The notes beneath the pieces were generated by a model. That model ran no database searches. It was given only the letters and a program-made list of their open reading frames with translations, and was not told the DNA's origin. The translations under genes were made by a program, and so were the position numbers. Shown one piece after another: positions 40,792-50,961 of a DNA stretch of 64,000 bases. Position 1 is the first letter of the stretch. Each line of letters opens with the position of its first letter. Origin of the DNA: Bradyrhizobium ottawaense. GTDB taxonomy: Bacteria > Pseudomonadota > Alphaproteobacteria > Rhizobiales > Xanthobacteraceae. Where the stretch lies: contig NZ_CP029425.2 of the NCBI RefSeq assembly GCF_002278135.3, positions 7,850,001 through 7,914,000 of the forward strand. The letters run 5' to 3'.

Positions 40792-42504
40792 CTACCGCTT
40801 TCTGGCGATTGGAGGCAGGTCGGTGCAAATGCCCTCATGGACTTCGGCAGCCATGCCGATCGTCTCGCCGAGGGTCGGATGCGGGTGAATGGTCTTTCCG
40901 ATATCGATCGCGTCAGCCCCCATTTCGATAGCGAGACAGATTTCCCCGATCATATCGCCGGCATGCGGTCCGACGATCACGCCCCCGACGATGCGACCGG
41001 TTTCGGCGTCGAACAGCAGCTTCGTCATGCCATAGGATGCGCCCGACGCGATGGCCCGGCCGGACGCGGCCCATGGGAATTTTGTCGAACGGATCTTCCG
41101 TCCGGATTCGGCGACATCACGCTCGGACTTGCCGACCCAGGCGATCTCAGGATCGGTGTAGGCGACATTGGGGACGATCTTCGCGGTAAAGGCCGCCGGC
41201 TTCCCGGCAGCTACTTCCGCGGCGACGTGCCCCTCGTGAACGGCCTTGTGCGCCAGCATCGAACCGCCGACGACGTCGCCGATGGCGAAGACGTTGCGCG
41301 CCGTCGTTCTCATCTGCTCGTCGACCTGAATGAAGCCGTTCGAATCGATGGCAACGTCGATCCGTTCGAGGCCGAGCTCGCTACTGTTGGGAACACGGCC
41401 GGCCGATTGCAACACCAAATCGTACGATCGTGTCCGTACCGATGCGCCTGTGGTACCGACCCTCACGCCGTCCGGCGTGATTTCGGCGGTTGATACGCTG
41501 CTTGCGACGTCGATATGCTCGAAGCGATGCGCGTTGCGCGAACGCCAGATCTTCACCGCGTCGGCATCCACGCCCGCCAGGATATCGGGAAGCCTTTCGA
41601 CAAGATCGATCTTGGTGCCGAGCGAGTTGTAGACGGTCGCCATCTCCAGCCCGATGATCCCCGCTCCGATCACGAGCATGCGGCCCGGAATGCTTCGCAG
41701 CGCGAGCGCGCCGGTCGAGGTCACGACCCGCTCATCCTTGGGAAGCACCGCTAGCTGCACCGCGCGCGAGCCCGTGGCGATGATGCATTGACCAAATTCA
41801 ATTTGCTGCGAGCCTGCCCCCTCACCGACAATCTCGAGCCGCGTGGCGGAGGCGAATTTCGCGATGCCGCGAATCACCGTGACGCGGCGCGCTGCTGCCA
41901 TCTGGCTCAGCCCATCCGTCAGCTTCTTGACAGTGCCGTGCTTGAAGGCGCGCAGCTCCTGCAGATCGATCTGCGGCGCGGCGAAGCGAATGCCCTTGTC
42001 CGCGATCCGTTTGGCTTCCTCCTTGACGGCCGCAACATGAAGCAGCGCCTTCGACGGGATACATCCAACGTTCAGGCAAACTCCGCCCAAGGTGCCGTAG
42101 CGTTCGACGATCGCGGTGTTCAGTCCAAGGTCTGCGGCCCGAAACGCTGCTGAATAGCCGCCCGGCCCGCCTCCGATCACGACAAGATCGTAGCGCGTAT
42201 AATCTGTTGCGCGCTGGCCAACATCCTGATCCGCTGAGATCGTCTCGCCTTGCGCGCCCGCTTCGTCCGACGCCGACGCCGTGCCAATCATGGAGCCTTG
42301 AGACACCTTGTCTCCAACACGCAGCGACATGCTCGTGATCACCCCTGCGATCGGCGACGGAATCTCCAGCGTGGCCTTGTCGGATTCCACTGTGATCAAC
42401 GCCTGCTCTCGCACGACGACGTCGCCTGCCCTGACGTGGACCTCGACGACCTCGACGTCTCGAAAATCCCCGATGTCGGGGACCCGGATTTCCTCTGTCC
42501 GCAT
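40792..42504 (-). CDS. lpd: Dihydrolipoyl dehydrogenase (E3) with N-terminal lipoyl domain
   Basis: 570 residues. An N-terminal lipoyl domain ([18 protein letters not shown], with the lipoyl Lys in VESDKATLE) is followed by a flexible linker and the E3 flavoenzyme. The FAD motif is [20 protein letters not shown], the redox disulfide is [13 protein letters not shown], the NAD motif is [17 protein letters not shown], and the C-terminal interface His-Glu pair is in [13 protein letters not shown]. It regenerates oxidised lipoamide on the E2. A lipoyl domain on E3 as well as E2 is known in some bacteria. The gap to aceF is 8 bp. Confidence 0.92.
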   Translation of the reverse strand: MRTEEIRVPDIGDFRDVEVVEVHVRAGDVVVREQALITVESDKATLEIPSPIAGVITSMSLRVGDKVSQGSMIGTASASDEAGAQGETISADQDVGQRATDYTRYDLVVIGGGPGGYSAAFRAADLGLNTAIVERYGTLGGVCLNVGCIPSKALLHVAAVKEEAKRIADKGIRFAAPQIDLQELRAFKHGTVKKLTDGLSQMAAARRVTVIRGIAKFASATRLEIVGEGAGSQQIEFGQCIIATGSRAVQLAVLPKDERVVTSTGALALRSIPGRMLVIGAGIIGLEMATVYNSLGTKIDLVERLPDILAGVDADAVKIWRSRNAHRFEHIDVASSVSTAEITPDGVRVGTTGASVRTRSYDLVLQSAGRVPNSSELGLERIDVAIDSNGFIQVDEQMRTTARNVFAIGDVVGGSMLAHKAVHEGHVAAEVAAGKPAAFTAKIVPNVAYTDPEIAWVGKSERDVAESGRKIRSTKFPWAASGRAIASGASYGMTKLLFDAETGRIVGGVIVGPHAGDMIGEICLAIEMGADAIDIGKTIHPHPTLGETIGMAAEVHEGICTDLPPIARKR

Positions 42505-42512
42505 CTGCGTCC

Positions 42513-43793
42513 TCACAACGCGAAGCGCCGCAGATCGGAGAGCACCGACGCGACGAAGCCCAGGAACCGGGCCCCAGCCACGCCGTCGACGACCCGGTGA
42601 TCCCACGACAGACTCATCGGAAGGATGAGGCGCGGTTCAAACTCGCGGCCGTTCCAGACCGCCTCGGTGGCGGCCCGCCCGGCGCCGAGGATCGCCACCT
42701 CGGGCGCGTTGATGATGGGCGTAAATCCCTGACCGCCGATGCCTCCGAGAGACGACACCGAGAAACAGCCGCCCTGCATGTCGCTCGACGCGAGCTGCCC
42801 CGCGCGCGCCTTGTCGGCGAGCGAGCGCATCTCCGCGGCAATTTGCCGAAAGCCCTTCTTATCGCAGTCCCGGATCACCGGCACGACCAGACCTCTCGGC
42901 GTGTCGACAGCGACGCCGATGTGGACATAGTGCTTGAGGATCAACTCATCGCCATCGAGCGACGAATTGAAGCGCGGGTATTTCTGCAGCGCCAAGGCCG
43001 CGGCCTTGATCAGCAGCGACACCATGGTGAGCTTCGCCGTGTCCTTCGCGGCCTCGGCATTGGCGAGTTGACGAAAGGCTTCGGCGTCGGTCACATCCGC
43101 TCTGTCGAAATTCGTTACATGGGGAATGACGCTCCAGTTGCGCGAGAGGTTCGTACCGGTCAGCTTCTGGATCCGTGTCAGCGGCAGGCGCTCGACCGCG
43201 CCGTACCTCTCGAAATCCACCTTGGGCCAATCGACCGGGGCGCCGGGCTCAGGCGCCGTCGCCGGTCTCGATCGCACCAGTCCGTTGACGAAGGCCGCCA
43301 CATCCTCGCGCAAAGTCCGGCCCTTGGGGCCTGTGGGCACGACAGAGTCCAGCGTCACGCCGAGCTCACGCGCCAAAGCGCGGACCGACGGCGATGCATG
43401 CGCCGCCCCGCTAAGCTGCGGCTGCTGTGCACGTGCTCGCGAGTCATCGACTGGAGCCACGGGCGCCGGCCGTGACAGCGCCTCCTGCTGCGAGATCCGT
43501 TGCTCCACCTGCGGTGCCGACGCAGTCGCCGGCGGAGGCGCGGTGGATTCGCCGCGCCCTTCGAGGACCATCAGAACCGAACCTTGAGAAACCCGCACCC
43601 CGACGTCGATCATCAGTTTGGCCACCGTGCCTGCGGCCGGGGATGGCACCTCCATCGTCGCCTTGTCGGACTCGATCGACAGCAACGGCATGTCGATCGT
43701 GACCTCGTCGCCGACCGACACATTGATTTCGACTACCGGAACATCCTTGTAGTCCCCAATATCTGGCAGAACGACTTCAATTGAACGAGACAT
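42513..43793 (-). CDS. aceF: Dihydrolipoyl acyltransferase (E2) of a 2-oxoacid dehydrogenase complex
   Basis: 426 residues. One lipoyl domain (EVVLPDIGDYKDVPVVEI, lipoyl Lys in IESDKATMEV) is followed by an Ala/Pro/Gln-rich linker. A peripheral subunit-binding domain follows (ASPSVRALARELGVTLDSVV...GPKGRTLREDV). The C-terminal catalytic domain has SLSWDHRVVDGVAGARFL, where the His and Asp act in acyl transfer. Only one lipoyl domain is present, fewer than in E. coli AceF, perhaps offset by the extra one on E3. It follows aceE by 17 bp. Confidence 0.9.
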   Translation of the reverse strand: MSRSIEVVLPDIGDYKDVPVVEINVSVGDEVTIDMPLLSIESDKATMEVPSPAAGTVAKLMIDVGVRVSQGSVLMVLEGRGESTAPPPATASAPQVEQRISQQEALSRPAPVAPVDDSRARAQQPQLSGAAHASPSVRALARELGVTLDSVVPTGPKGRTLREDVAAFVNGLVRSRPATAPEPGAPVDWPKVDFERYGAVERLPLTRIQKLTGTNLSRNWSVIPHVTNFDRADVTDAEAFRQLANAEAAKDTAKLTMVSLLIKAAALALQKYPRFNSSLDGDELILKHYVHIGVAVDTPRGLVVPVIRDCDKKGFRQIAAEMRSLADKARAGQLASSDMQGGCFSVSSLGGIGGQGFTPIINAPEVAILGAGRAATEAVWNGREFEPRLILPMSLSWDHRVVDGVAGARFLGFVASVLSDLRRFAL

Positions 43794-43810
43794 GCGCGCT
43801 CCGCCCTCTC

Positions 43811-46489
43811 TCAGCGCGACCAAGGCGATGCAACGCCGGTCGGCAATTCGTAGCTGGCGATGGCTTCGGCGACCTGCTCACGCGCCACTTGACCCAATTT
43901 TGCCAGCGCCGAGAGCGCCGCAACGACGATCTGCTTGCGATCGACCTCGAAGAACGATCTCAGCGCGGCGCGTGTATCGCTGCGCCCGAAGCCGTCGGTG
44001 CCCAGCACCGTATAGGGCGCCTCGATGTAAGAACCGATCAGTTGCGGATACGCCCGGACATAATCCGATGCCGCGACGATCGGCACCTTGCCGCCGAGGC
44101 ATTGTACGACGTGGCTCTCGACCGGGGTCGACAGTGGCGAGAGCCGATTAGTTCGCTCCACATCGCGCGCCTCCCGCGCCAGCTCGGAAAAGCTCGTTGC
44201 CGACCAGACTTCACAGGCCACTTTCCATTCGCTTTGCAGCATCGCTGCGGCGGCGAGCGCCTCCGGGAGAATGGCGCCCGAGCCGACCAGCCTGATCTTC
44301 GCCGGCCCGTCAGCGCTCGGCAGAACCCGATAGAGACCCTTGATGATGCCGTCGCGTGCATCGTCGGGCATCGAGGGCTGCGCATAGTTCTCGTTCATCG
44401 CCGTGAGGTAATAGAACTCGTCGTTGCCCTGCTCGAGCATCGACCGCATGCCGTGATCGACGATGACGGCCACCTCGTAGGAGAATGCCGGATCGTAGGC
44501 CCGGCAGTTCGGAACGGTCGCCGCCATCAGATGGCTGGACCCGTCCTGATGCTGCAAGCCTTCGCCGCCGAGCGTCGTCCGGCCGGCCGTCGCCCCGATC
44601 AAAAAGCCACGCGCGCGCTGGTCCGCCGCCGCCCAGATCAGATCGCCGACCCGCTGAAAGCCGAACATCGAATAGTAGATATAGAACGGCAGCAACGGGA
44701 AGTTATGGATGCTATAGGAGGTCGCCGCCGCGGTCCATGACGAAATCGCCCCCGCCTCGGTGATCCCCTCCTCCAGCAATTGACCGTCGATCGCTTCCTT
44801 GTAGTACAGCATCGAACCGGCATCTTCCGGCTCGTAGAGCTGTCCCGCCGGCGAGTAGATGCCGACCTGTCTGAACAGGTTCGCCATTCCGAAGGTGCGG
44901 GCTTCGTCGGCGACGATCGGGACGATGCGCGGGCCGAGCGTTTTGTCCTTGAGCAAATTGGTGAACAGCCGCACGATCGCCATCGTGGTCGACGTCTCCT
45001 TGCCGTCGCCGCGCAGCGCGAACTCCGCGTAGGATTGCAGCGGCGGCACCGGCAGCGCCGCCGAAGCGCGTCGCCGCGCCGGCATGTAGCCACCGAGTGC
45101 CGCGCGACGGGCGCGCAGGTACTGAATTTCCGCGCTGTCTTCCGCAGGCCTGAAGAATTCCAGATCCTCGACTTGCTCGTTGCTGAGCGGCAGGGCGAAC
45201 CGGTCGCGGAACGCATACAGCGCGTCGACATCGAGCTTCTTGGCCTGGTGCGACGTCATGCGCGACTCGCCGGCGCCGCCCATGCCGTAGCCCTTCTTGG
45301 TCTTCGCCAGAATGACGGTCGGCCGACCCTTAATGTCTTTCGCGGCGGCAAAGGCCGCGAACAGCTTCTTGAAGTCGTGGCCACCGCGCTTAAGGCCGTC
45401 GATATCCACGTCCGACATGTGCGCAACTAGCGCCCGGACCTCGGGATCCTCGCTGAAGAAGTGGGCGAGGTTGTAGGCCCCATCCTTGGCGCCGAGCGTC
45501 TGATATTTGCCATCGACGGTGTCGGCGAATTTGCGCAGCAGCGCATGCTTGCTATCGCGCGCGAAGATATCGTCCCAGTCCGATCCCCACAGCACCTTGA
45601 TTACGTTCCAGCCGGCGCCCTGGAAAAGTGATTCGAGTTCCTGAATCACCTGCCCGTTGCCGCGGACCGGCCCATCCAGGCGCTGCAGGTTGCAATTGAC
45701 GACGAAGGTGAGGTTGTCGAGATTTTCCCGCGCCGCCAGGGCGAGCCCGGCGATCGATTCCGGCTCGTCCATCTCGCCGTCGCCGAACACACCCCAGACG
45801 TGACGACCAGCCGTCTGCACCAGGCCGCGATGCTGCAGATACTTCATGAACCGCGCCTGGTAGATCGCGCTGATTGGCCCAAGGCCCATCGACGCCGACG
45901 GCACCTGCCAGAACTCCGGCATCAGCCAGGGATGCGGATAGGACGACAGACCGGGGCCGCTCAGTTCCTGGCGATACAGCTTCAGATTTTCGTCCGACAG
46001 TCGGCCTTCGAGATACGCTCGTGCATAGACTCCGGGGGACGAATGCGGCTGGAAATACACCAAGTCGCCCTCCGACTCGGAGCTTGACGCGCGAAAGAAA
46101 TGATTGAAACCGACTTCGAAAATCTCCGCGGCCGAGGCGTAGCTGGCGACGTGCCCGCCGAGCTCCCCATAGGCCTTGTTGGCACGGACCACCATCGCGA
46201 GCGCGTTCCAGCGAATGATCGCCGTCAGGCGGGTCTCGATCGCGATGTCGCCGGGGTAGGGCTTCTGCTGCTCGAGCGGAATAGAATTGCGATAGGGCGA
46301 AAACGGCGGAGAGTCCGGCAGAACGCCGAGCTCCTTCGCGCGCCGATCGAGCGCAGCCAGGATGTAACGCACGCGCTCGGCACCGGCGCTGTGGTGGAGC
46401 GATCCAAGCGAGGCGAGCCAATCGGCGGTTTCGACCGCATCCTGATCGGCGTTGACGACCTTGCGTGGCGGATCGATGTGTGCAGTCAT
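43811..46489 (-). CDS. aceE: Pyruvate dehydrogenase E1, homodimeric AceE type
   Basis: 892 residues. It decarboxylates a 2-oxoacid with thiamine diphosphate and acylates lipoamide on E2. The ThDP motif is VFGDGEMDEPESIAGLALAA...FVVNCNLQRLDGPVRGN, and RMTSHQAKKLDVDA is the AceE-type linker. The second half holds the pyrimidine domain. Alphaproteobacteria usually use the two-chain PdhA/PdhB E1, so an AceE-type enzyme here is likely a second, specialised complex. Next to pcc and mut genes it may act on 2-oxobutyrate as well as pyruvate. It is the first gene of the operon and is divergent from an AraC gene. Confidence 0.92.
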   Translation of the reverse strand: MTAHIDPPRKVVNADQDAVETADWLASLGSLHHSAGAERVRYILAALDRRAKELGVLPDSPPFSPYRNSIPLEQQKPYPGDIAIETRLTAIIRWNALAMVVRANKAYGELGGHVASYASAAEIFEVGFNHFFRASSSESEGDLVYFQPHSSPGVYARAYLEGRLSDENLKLYRQELSGPGLSSYPHPWLMPEFWQVPSASMGLGPISAIYQARFMKYLQHRGLVQTAGRHVWGVFGDGEMDEPESIAGLALAARENLDNLTFVVNCNLQRLDGPVRGNGQVIQELESLFQGAGWNVIKVLWGSDWDDIFARDSKHALLRKFADTVDGKYQTLGAKDGAYNLAHFFSEDPEVRALVAHMSDVDIDGLKRGGHDFKKLFAAFAAAKDIKGRPTVILAKTKKGYGMGGAGESRMTSHQAKKLDVDALYAFRDRFALPLSNEQVEDLEFFRPAEDSAEIQYLRARRAALGGYMPARRRASAALPVPPLQSYAEFALRGDGKETSTTMAIVRLFTNLLKDKTLGPRIVPIVADEARTFGMANLFRQVGIYSPAGQLYEPEDAGSMLYYKEAIDGQLLEEGITEAGAISSWTAAATSYSIHNFPLLPFYIYYSMFGFQRVGDLIWAAADQRARGFLIGATAGRTTLGGEGLQHQDGSSHLMAATVPNCRAYDPAFSYEVAVIVDHGMRSMLEQGNDEFYYLTAMNENYAQPSMPDDARDGIIKGLYRVLPSADGPAKIRLVGSGAILPEALAAAAMLQSEWKVACEVWSATSFSELAREARDVERTNRLSPLSTPVESHVVQCLGGKVPIVAASDYVRAYPQLIGSYIEAPYTVLGTDGFGRSDTRAALRSFFEVDRKQIVVAALSALAKLGQVAREQVAEAIASYELPTGVASPWSR

Positions 46490-46860
46490 GCGTCGGGCTC
46501 CGAGAAAGCCCGCACTTGGTAGCATCGGGTGCTATGGCACGTGCTGCTGAATTCGGCCGCGTTCCGACGGATTGCCCGGCTCCGGCGGGACGCGGAGGCT
46601 CGCATCGCAGCATTCTCTGCTGTTGGTTTAATCGGGCGAGTGATCGAGCCGCCGGCCGCCTGACAGGTGCTCCCGCTTGGTCACGGCGCAGCATGCCGCA
46701 TCGCTCAGCGCTCACGCCGCAGTAGCGGGCATCTTGTCGCAGATCAGCGAACTCGACGGCTCGCCGCGACTAGTGACCTGACCTTTCAAAACAGCTAACC
46801 TCGGCTAGCAGCAGGATCTGCATCAAGGCTTGACTGACTTGACGAATTGGCAGGATTGAA
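46490..46860. other. Divergent promoter region, aceE and AraC
   Basis: 371 bp with no supported gene. TAGCA-5-TGCTA (46520-46534) is an inverted motif 31 bp before the aceE start. GCTA repeats also occur near 46795-46810. Either could be bound by the adjacent AraC protein. The remainder is GC-rich without clear structure. Confidence 0.45.
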
Positions 46861-47721
46861 ATGCCGCCCGAGACCGAGTTCGATCGCGATTTTGCGCGAA
46901 TGGATCTGCCCGATCTTCGGATCAACTATGATCCTGTCGATCCGGATCAGTTCGATCGTCCCGTCACTTCATTCTGTCTCGAAACCAGCAAAGACAACGA
47001 CGACCTGCCGCTGCACTCACACCGCAAAGGCCAATTGGTCGTCGCATCTCACGGCTCGGTGATGTGCCGGGCGCCCGGCGGCTTGTGGATCGTGCCTCCG
47101 CAAGGCGCGGTATGGATCCCGGCCGGCGTGCAGCACAGCAATTGCGTGGCCGATTTCGGCAAACTCTACACAGTGTTCATCGATCCGCAGGTCAGCATGC
47201 TGCCGCGGACCTGCTGCACGCTGATGATCACGTCGCTGGTGCGGGAATTGATCCACCGCCTCTCGGTGTTCCCACCGCTCTATCCGCTGGAAGGACCGAC
47301 CAGCCGTCTCGGCCGGGTTTTGCTCGACGAACTCGTGCAGATGTCGACGACGGATGAAATGTATTTGCCGATCTCCCCCGACGCCCGTCTTCAACACCTC
47401 GCGACCTCCTTGTTGAATAATCCGGGCGACCGCAGCACGATGGACGAAGTCGCCTCGCGCTACGCGATGAGCGAGAGTACCTTCGCACGCTTCATAGCCA
47501 AGGAAACGGGGATGACCTTCGGGCGCTGGCGCCAGCGTCTCCACATTCTGATCGCCATGCAACGCCTCACGGCGGGCACTTCGGTCCAGGCCGTGTCGCT
47601 GGAACTGGGGTACGAAACCCCCAGCGCGTTCATCACGATGTTCAAGAAGACGATGGGAAAGAGCCCCCGCCGCTTCCTTGCCGAGCGGTCGCGCCTGATT
47701 AATTCGGACAGTTTGCCCTAG
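46861..47721 (+). CDS. AraC family regulator with N-terminal cupin
   Basis: 286 residues. The cupin part contains LHSHRKGQLVVASHGSVMCR and IVPPQGAVWIPAGVQHSN. The C-terminal pair of helix-turn-helix units includes TMDEVASRYAMSESTFARFI and SVQAVSLELGYETPSAFITM, then FKKTMGKSPRRFL. This is the NimR/YdiP-like AraC group. It is clearly paralogous to the AraC gene at 61529-62467; the two flank the accessory catabolic region. Its targets may be aceE (divergent) or the converging catabolic operon. An AGGATTG site precedes the ATG. Confidence 0.88.
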   Translation: MPPETEFDRDFARMDLPDLRINYDPVDPDQFDRPVTSFCLETSKDNDDLPLHSHRKGQLVVASHGSVMCRAPGGLWIVPPQGAVWIPAGVQHSNCVADFGKLYTVFIDPQVSMLPRTCCTLMITSLVRELIHRLSVFPPLYPLEGPTSRLGRVLLDELVQMSTTDEMYLPISPDARLQHLATSLLNNPGDRSTMDEVASRYAMSESTFARFIAKETGMTFGRWRQRLHILIAMQRLTAGTSVQAVSLELGYETPSAFITMFKKTMGKSPRRFLAERSRLINSDSLP

Positions 47722-47757
47722 CTCGCACGTCCCTGCCTGGGCACTTGACGACCGCGA

Positions 47758-47778
47758 CCCCGCGACGCTTTCGCGGGG
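47758..47778. terminator. Bidirectional hairpin between convergent genes
   Basis: CCCCGCGA, CGCTT, TCGCGGGG forms an 8-bp perfect stem between the AraC stop and the binding-protein stop, 16 bp from the latter. No T-run is present on either side. Confidence 0.5.
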
Positions 47779-47793
47779 CCGCCCGTAACGACG

Positions 47794-49017
47794 TCAGCGT
47801 TTGCTGTAAGGCGCAAGCGGATACTCGAGCGACGCTTCCGCAATGGCCTTTGGAGCCACCACCCGAGGCCTGCCTTTCAAACCCTGCAGCATCACCATCG
47901 AACAGTGGATGTTCTGGCCGGTCTCGTCGAACTTGGTGTTGTCGCCGTACATCAGGATCGGCTTCATGTCGGTCTTCTTGAGCGCGCCGTGAATCGCCGC
48001 GGACTCCGGCGAAGCCGCCCGCGTCACGGCGTCTGCGACGATCTGCACCGCCTCGAACGCGCAGCCCGCATTGGCATCGAACCAGTCGTTCGGGTAGTCG
48101 GCCGCGAACATCTTCATGATCTTGTCGGTCTCGGCGCCCTTGGGATTGAGCCACAACGCCGACAGAACCGGACCGTCACCATACTTTCCGAGCGCGTCGT
48201 GATACGCCTTGTCGGACACGCCGTTGGAGTTGGGCGAAAACACCATCTTCGGGTCCCAGCCCTGCTTGATGCATTCGCGCGCGATCATGATCGCGTCGTT
48301 GACGCGCGTGACCGAGATCAAAGCATCGGCACCCGACGCTTTCGCCTTGGCAACTTCCACCGACAGATCCTTGGCCTTCTCGTCATAGGCAACGTGCTGC
48401 GCGATCTTGAGCGGAACATCCACTTCCTTCCACGCCTGATCGATGCTGGCCGCCGTCGACTGCCCCATCGTGTTGTTGAGATGGAGAACGACGGCGCTGC
48501 TCGGCGGATCCTTCAGCGTGCCGAGCACGGACTTCAGCTCGGCCAACGATTGCCGCACGATGGTCAGCGACGTGGGGTAATAGCGGAACACCTGGGTGAA
48601 GCCCTGTGAAGTTACCTGGGTGGCGCTCGCGATGTGGACCACCATCGGCACCTTGGCGGCCTCGCAGGCCTGCAGCGCCGAAATGGTGGCACCGGAATCC
48701 CACGCGCCGATCAGCACGGTGCAGCCCTGCCGGATCAGGCTCTCGGCGGCAATCCGGCCGTTCTCCGGACGGCTTTGCGTATCGGCGTGAACGATCTCGA
48801 TGCCGAGGCCGAACTTCTCACGCGCGAATTTGGCGCCGAGATCGATGCCGCGCACGCAGGCCTGACCGGGAAACGCCAGCACGCCGCTGCTGGGCATGAT
48901 CGCTCCGACTTTCACTTTCGTGTTCGCCGCAAACGATGGCCTTGATACCAGGCCTACCGCAATTCCCAATCCGCTTCCGACAATCGTCCGCCGCGTGATT
49001 CCGCTTCGCTTGGTCAT
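47794..49017 (-). CDS. ABC transporter substrate-binding protein (Liv type)
   Basis: 407 residues. A probable Tat-type signal peptide (MTKRSGITRRTIVGSGLGIA...SFA) ends near residue 31, followed by the family opening VKVGAIMPSSGVLAFPGQAC. Segments such as LIGAWDSGATISALQACEAA and FSPNSNGVSDKAYHDAL belong to the Peripla_BP_6 fold. It is last in the LLM-hydratase-ligase-binding protein unit and probably serves the LivHMGF-type transporter at 54.7-58.0 kb. A substrate containing a carboxylate is suggested by the ligase beside it. Confidence 0.88.
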   Translation of the reverse strand: MTKRSGITRRTIVGSGLGIAVGLVSRPSFAANTKVKVGAIMPSSGVLAFPGQACVRGIDLGAKFAREKFGLGIEIVHADTQSRPENGRIAAESLIRQGCTVLIGAWDSGATISALQACEAAKVPMVVHIASATQVTSQGFTQVFRYYPTSLTIVRQSLAELKSVLGTLKDPPSSAVVLHLNNTMGQSTAASIDQAWKEVDVPLKIAQHVAYDEKAKDLSVEVAKAKASGADALISVTRVNDAIMIARECIKQGWDPKMVFSPNSNGVSDKAYHDALGKYGDGPVLSALWLNPKGAETDKIMKMFAADYPNDWFDANAGCAFEAVQIVADAVTRAASPESAAIHGALKKTDMKPILMYGDNTKFDETGQNIHCSMVMLQGLKGRPRVVAPKAIAEASLEYPLAPYSKR

Positions 49018-49094
49018 CTCGATGTCCTGTTGCTGAAGGAGTGAAATCTTATCTCGACTGTTAGCTTCGTACGTTTTGGGACCGACCGCCGACC

Positions 49095-50960
49095 TCAAAG
49101 GCCCATCTCGGCCTTGATCAATTCTTCCTCGGTTTCGTCGTAGAGCGACGCGATCAGCGACTGATAGCGCTCGTTGATCTGCTTGCGACGCTTCTTCCGC
49201 GTCGGCGTCATCACGCCGTTCTCGAGCGACAGCTCCTCTGGCAGAATGCGGAACGCCTTGATCTGCTCGGCTCGCGCCAGCCTTCCGTTGGCCTTGCCGA
49301 TCTCCGCCTCGATCAGCCGGTTGACGATCTCGGAGCCTGCCAGGTCCGCGTAACTCGCGATCTTGTCGTCGCGCGACTTCGCCCAGTCCATTGTGGCGGT
49401 GGCATCCACTTCGATCAGGGCGGTGAGATATTTTCGCCCCTCGCCGATCACAGCCGCCTCGGAGATGAACGGGCTGTGCCTCAGCTCGTTTTCGATCTGA
49501 GTCGGGCTGATCGATTTGCCGTTCGACGTGTTGATGATCTCCTTCTTCCGGTCGACAAGCTTGAAGGTTCCTTCCGGCGACACTTCGACGATGTCGCCGG
49601 TGTAGAGCCAGCCGTCGCGAAGCGCCGCTTTCGTCTCGTCCGGCTTGTTCCAATAGCCCGCGAACAATCCCGGTCCACGGACGATCATCTCGCCGTCCTG
49701 GAGCACGGCGGTTTCCCAGGCCGGATCCGGCAGCGGGACCCCGACGTTGCCGGCCTTCGGCCACTCCGCCATCTGCACCAGATTGGCACCGACCAGTTCG
49801 GTCTGGCCGTAGCACTCCTTGAGCTGCAAGCCCCACAACTGCCACAGCGACATCAGCTCGGACGGCATCGCCGCCGACGAGGTGAACGCGACCTTCAGTT
49901 CGTCGAAACCGACCTCCGCGAGCAGCGGCAGGAACACTTGCTCGCGGCAGGCCGCGAACAGTTTCGAGACGAAGGCATCCTCGTGGCCGCGCTGACGGTC
50001 TTCGAGCGCCCTGCGCGCGATCGTCACGGCAAGCGTGTAGTTCTGATCTCCCGCTTCACCGGCGGGATGCACCTTGCTGAGGATCTGTGTCGCAAAGCGC
50101 TGGTAGAACCGCGGCGGCGCCATATAGTAGGTCGGCTTCACCTCTTTGATCGTCTGGGCGAAGTCCGCGGTCGTCTCGCCGAAATATGGAACTGCGTCGG
50201 CGATCAGCGGCAACGTGGTCGCCTGCCCGCGCGCCACAGTGTGCGACATCGGCAAATGCACGACCACCCGGTGTTCCTCTTCGCGCATACTGGGGCCGAA
50301 CAGGGTGATGCAATGAACGCCGGCGAGAATGGAAAGGTGCGTCAGCATGGCGCCTTTGGGGTTTCCGGTCGTCCCGGACGTATAGCCGATGCTGACGACA
50401 TCGGACGCCTTTGCTGTCGCGCTCTCCTTCTGCAGATAGTCATGCGCATCGACATCGTGTGCTCCAACAAAGTCGGCCAGCGACTTGATCAACGCCGAGG
50501 CCTCGCCGGTCCAATCCGGGTCGAGCACGATGATGCCGCGGAGCTGCTCGGCCCGACCGGAGGCGAGCACGATGCGAAGCTGCGGCTCCCCGCCGACGAA
50601 CGCGAACTTCGCGCCTGAATCCGTGAAGCAGTAAGCCACTTCTTCGGGTGACGAGGTGAAGTAAACGCCCACCATGACGCCGCCGGCGCACATCGTGGCC
50701 ATGTCGGCGATCAGCCATTCCTCGGACGAATCGCCCATGATCGCGACCCGATCGCCGCGCTCGAGACCAGCACGCCGCAGCGCGCTGGCCAGGTTCACGA
50801 CACGCTGCGCATATGCGCCCCACGTCATGGCGGTCCAGGCGCCGTGACGCTTTTGTTGCAAGGCGATCTTGTCGGGCCGCTCCGCGAGTCGCGCGGCCAA
50901 AAGCTGCACGACGGTCGTATCCGCCAACTGGGCGCCGGATGTCATCTCAGCGACGTTCAT
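49095..50960 (-). CDS. Long-chain-type acyl-CoA synthetase
   Basis: 621 residues of the FadD15-like ANL group. The P-loop is GYTSGTTGNPKGAMLTH near 205. The adenine motif is KECYGQTELVGANL, and the hinge region WLYTGDIVEVSPEGTFKLVD, then RKKEIINTSNGKSISPTQIE is that of long-chain enzymes. The gene follows the enoyl-CoA hydratase by 1 bp (TGAGATG) and precedes the binding-protein gene by 77 bp. It probably activates the pathway's acid as a CoA thioester. The long-chain label reflects family, not a proven substrate. The ATG at 50960 is chosen over 51005. Confidence 0.88.
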   Translation of the reverse strand: MNVAEMTSGAQLADTTVVQLLAARLAERPDKIALQQKRHGAWTAMTWGAYAQRVVNLASALRRAGLERGDRVAIMGDSSEEWLIADMATMCAGGVMVGVYFTSSPEEVAYCFTDSGAKFAFVGGEPQLRIVLASGRAEQLRGIIVLDPDWTGEASALIKSLADFVGAHDVDAHDYLQKESATAKASDVVSIGYTSGTTGNPKGAMLTHLSILAGVHCITLFGPSMREEEHRVVVHLPMSHTVARGQATTLPLIADAVPYFGETTADFAQTIKEVKPTYYMAPPRFYQRFATQILSKVHPAGEAGDQNYTLAVTIARRALEDRQRGHEDAFVSKLFAACREQVFLPLLAEVGFDELKVAFTSSAAMPSELMSLWQLWGLQLKECYGQTELVGANLVQMAEWPKAGNVGVPLPDPAWETAVLQDGEMIVRGPGLFAGYWNKPDETKAALRDGWLYTGDIVEVSPEGTFKLVDRKKEIINTSNGKSISPTQIENELRHSPFISEAAVIGEGRKYLTALIEVDATATMDWAKSRDDKIASYADLAGSEIVNRLIEAEIGKANGRLARAEQIKAFRILPEELSLENGVMTPTRKKRRKQINERYQSLIASLYDETEEELIKAEMGL

Positions 50961-50961
50961 C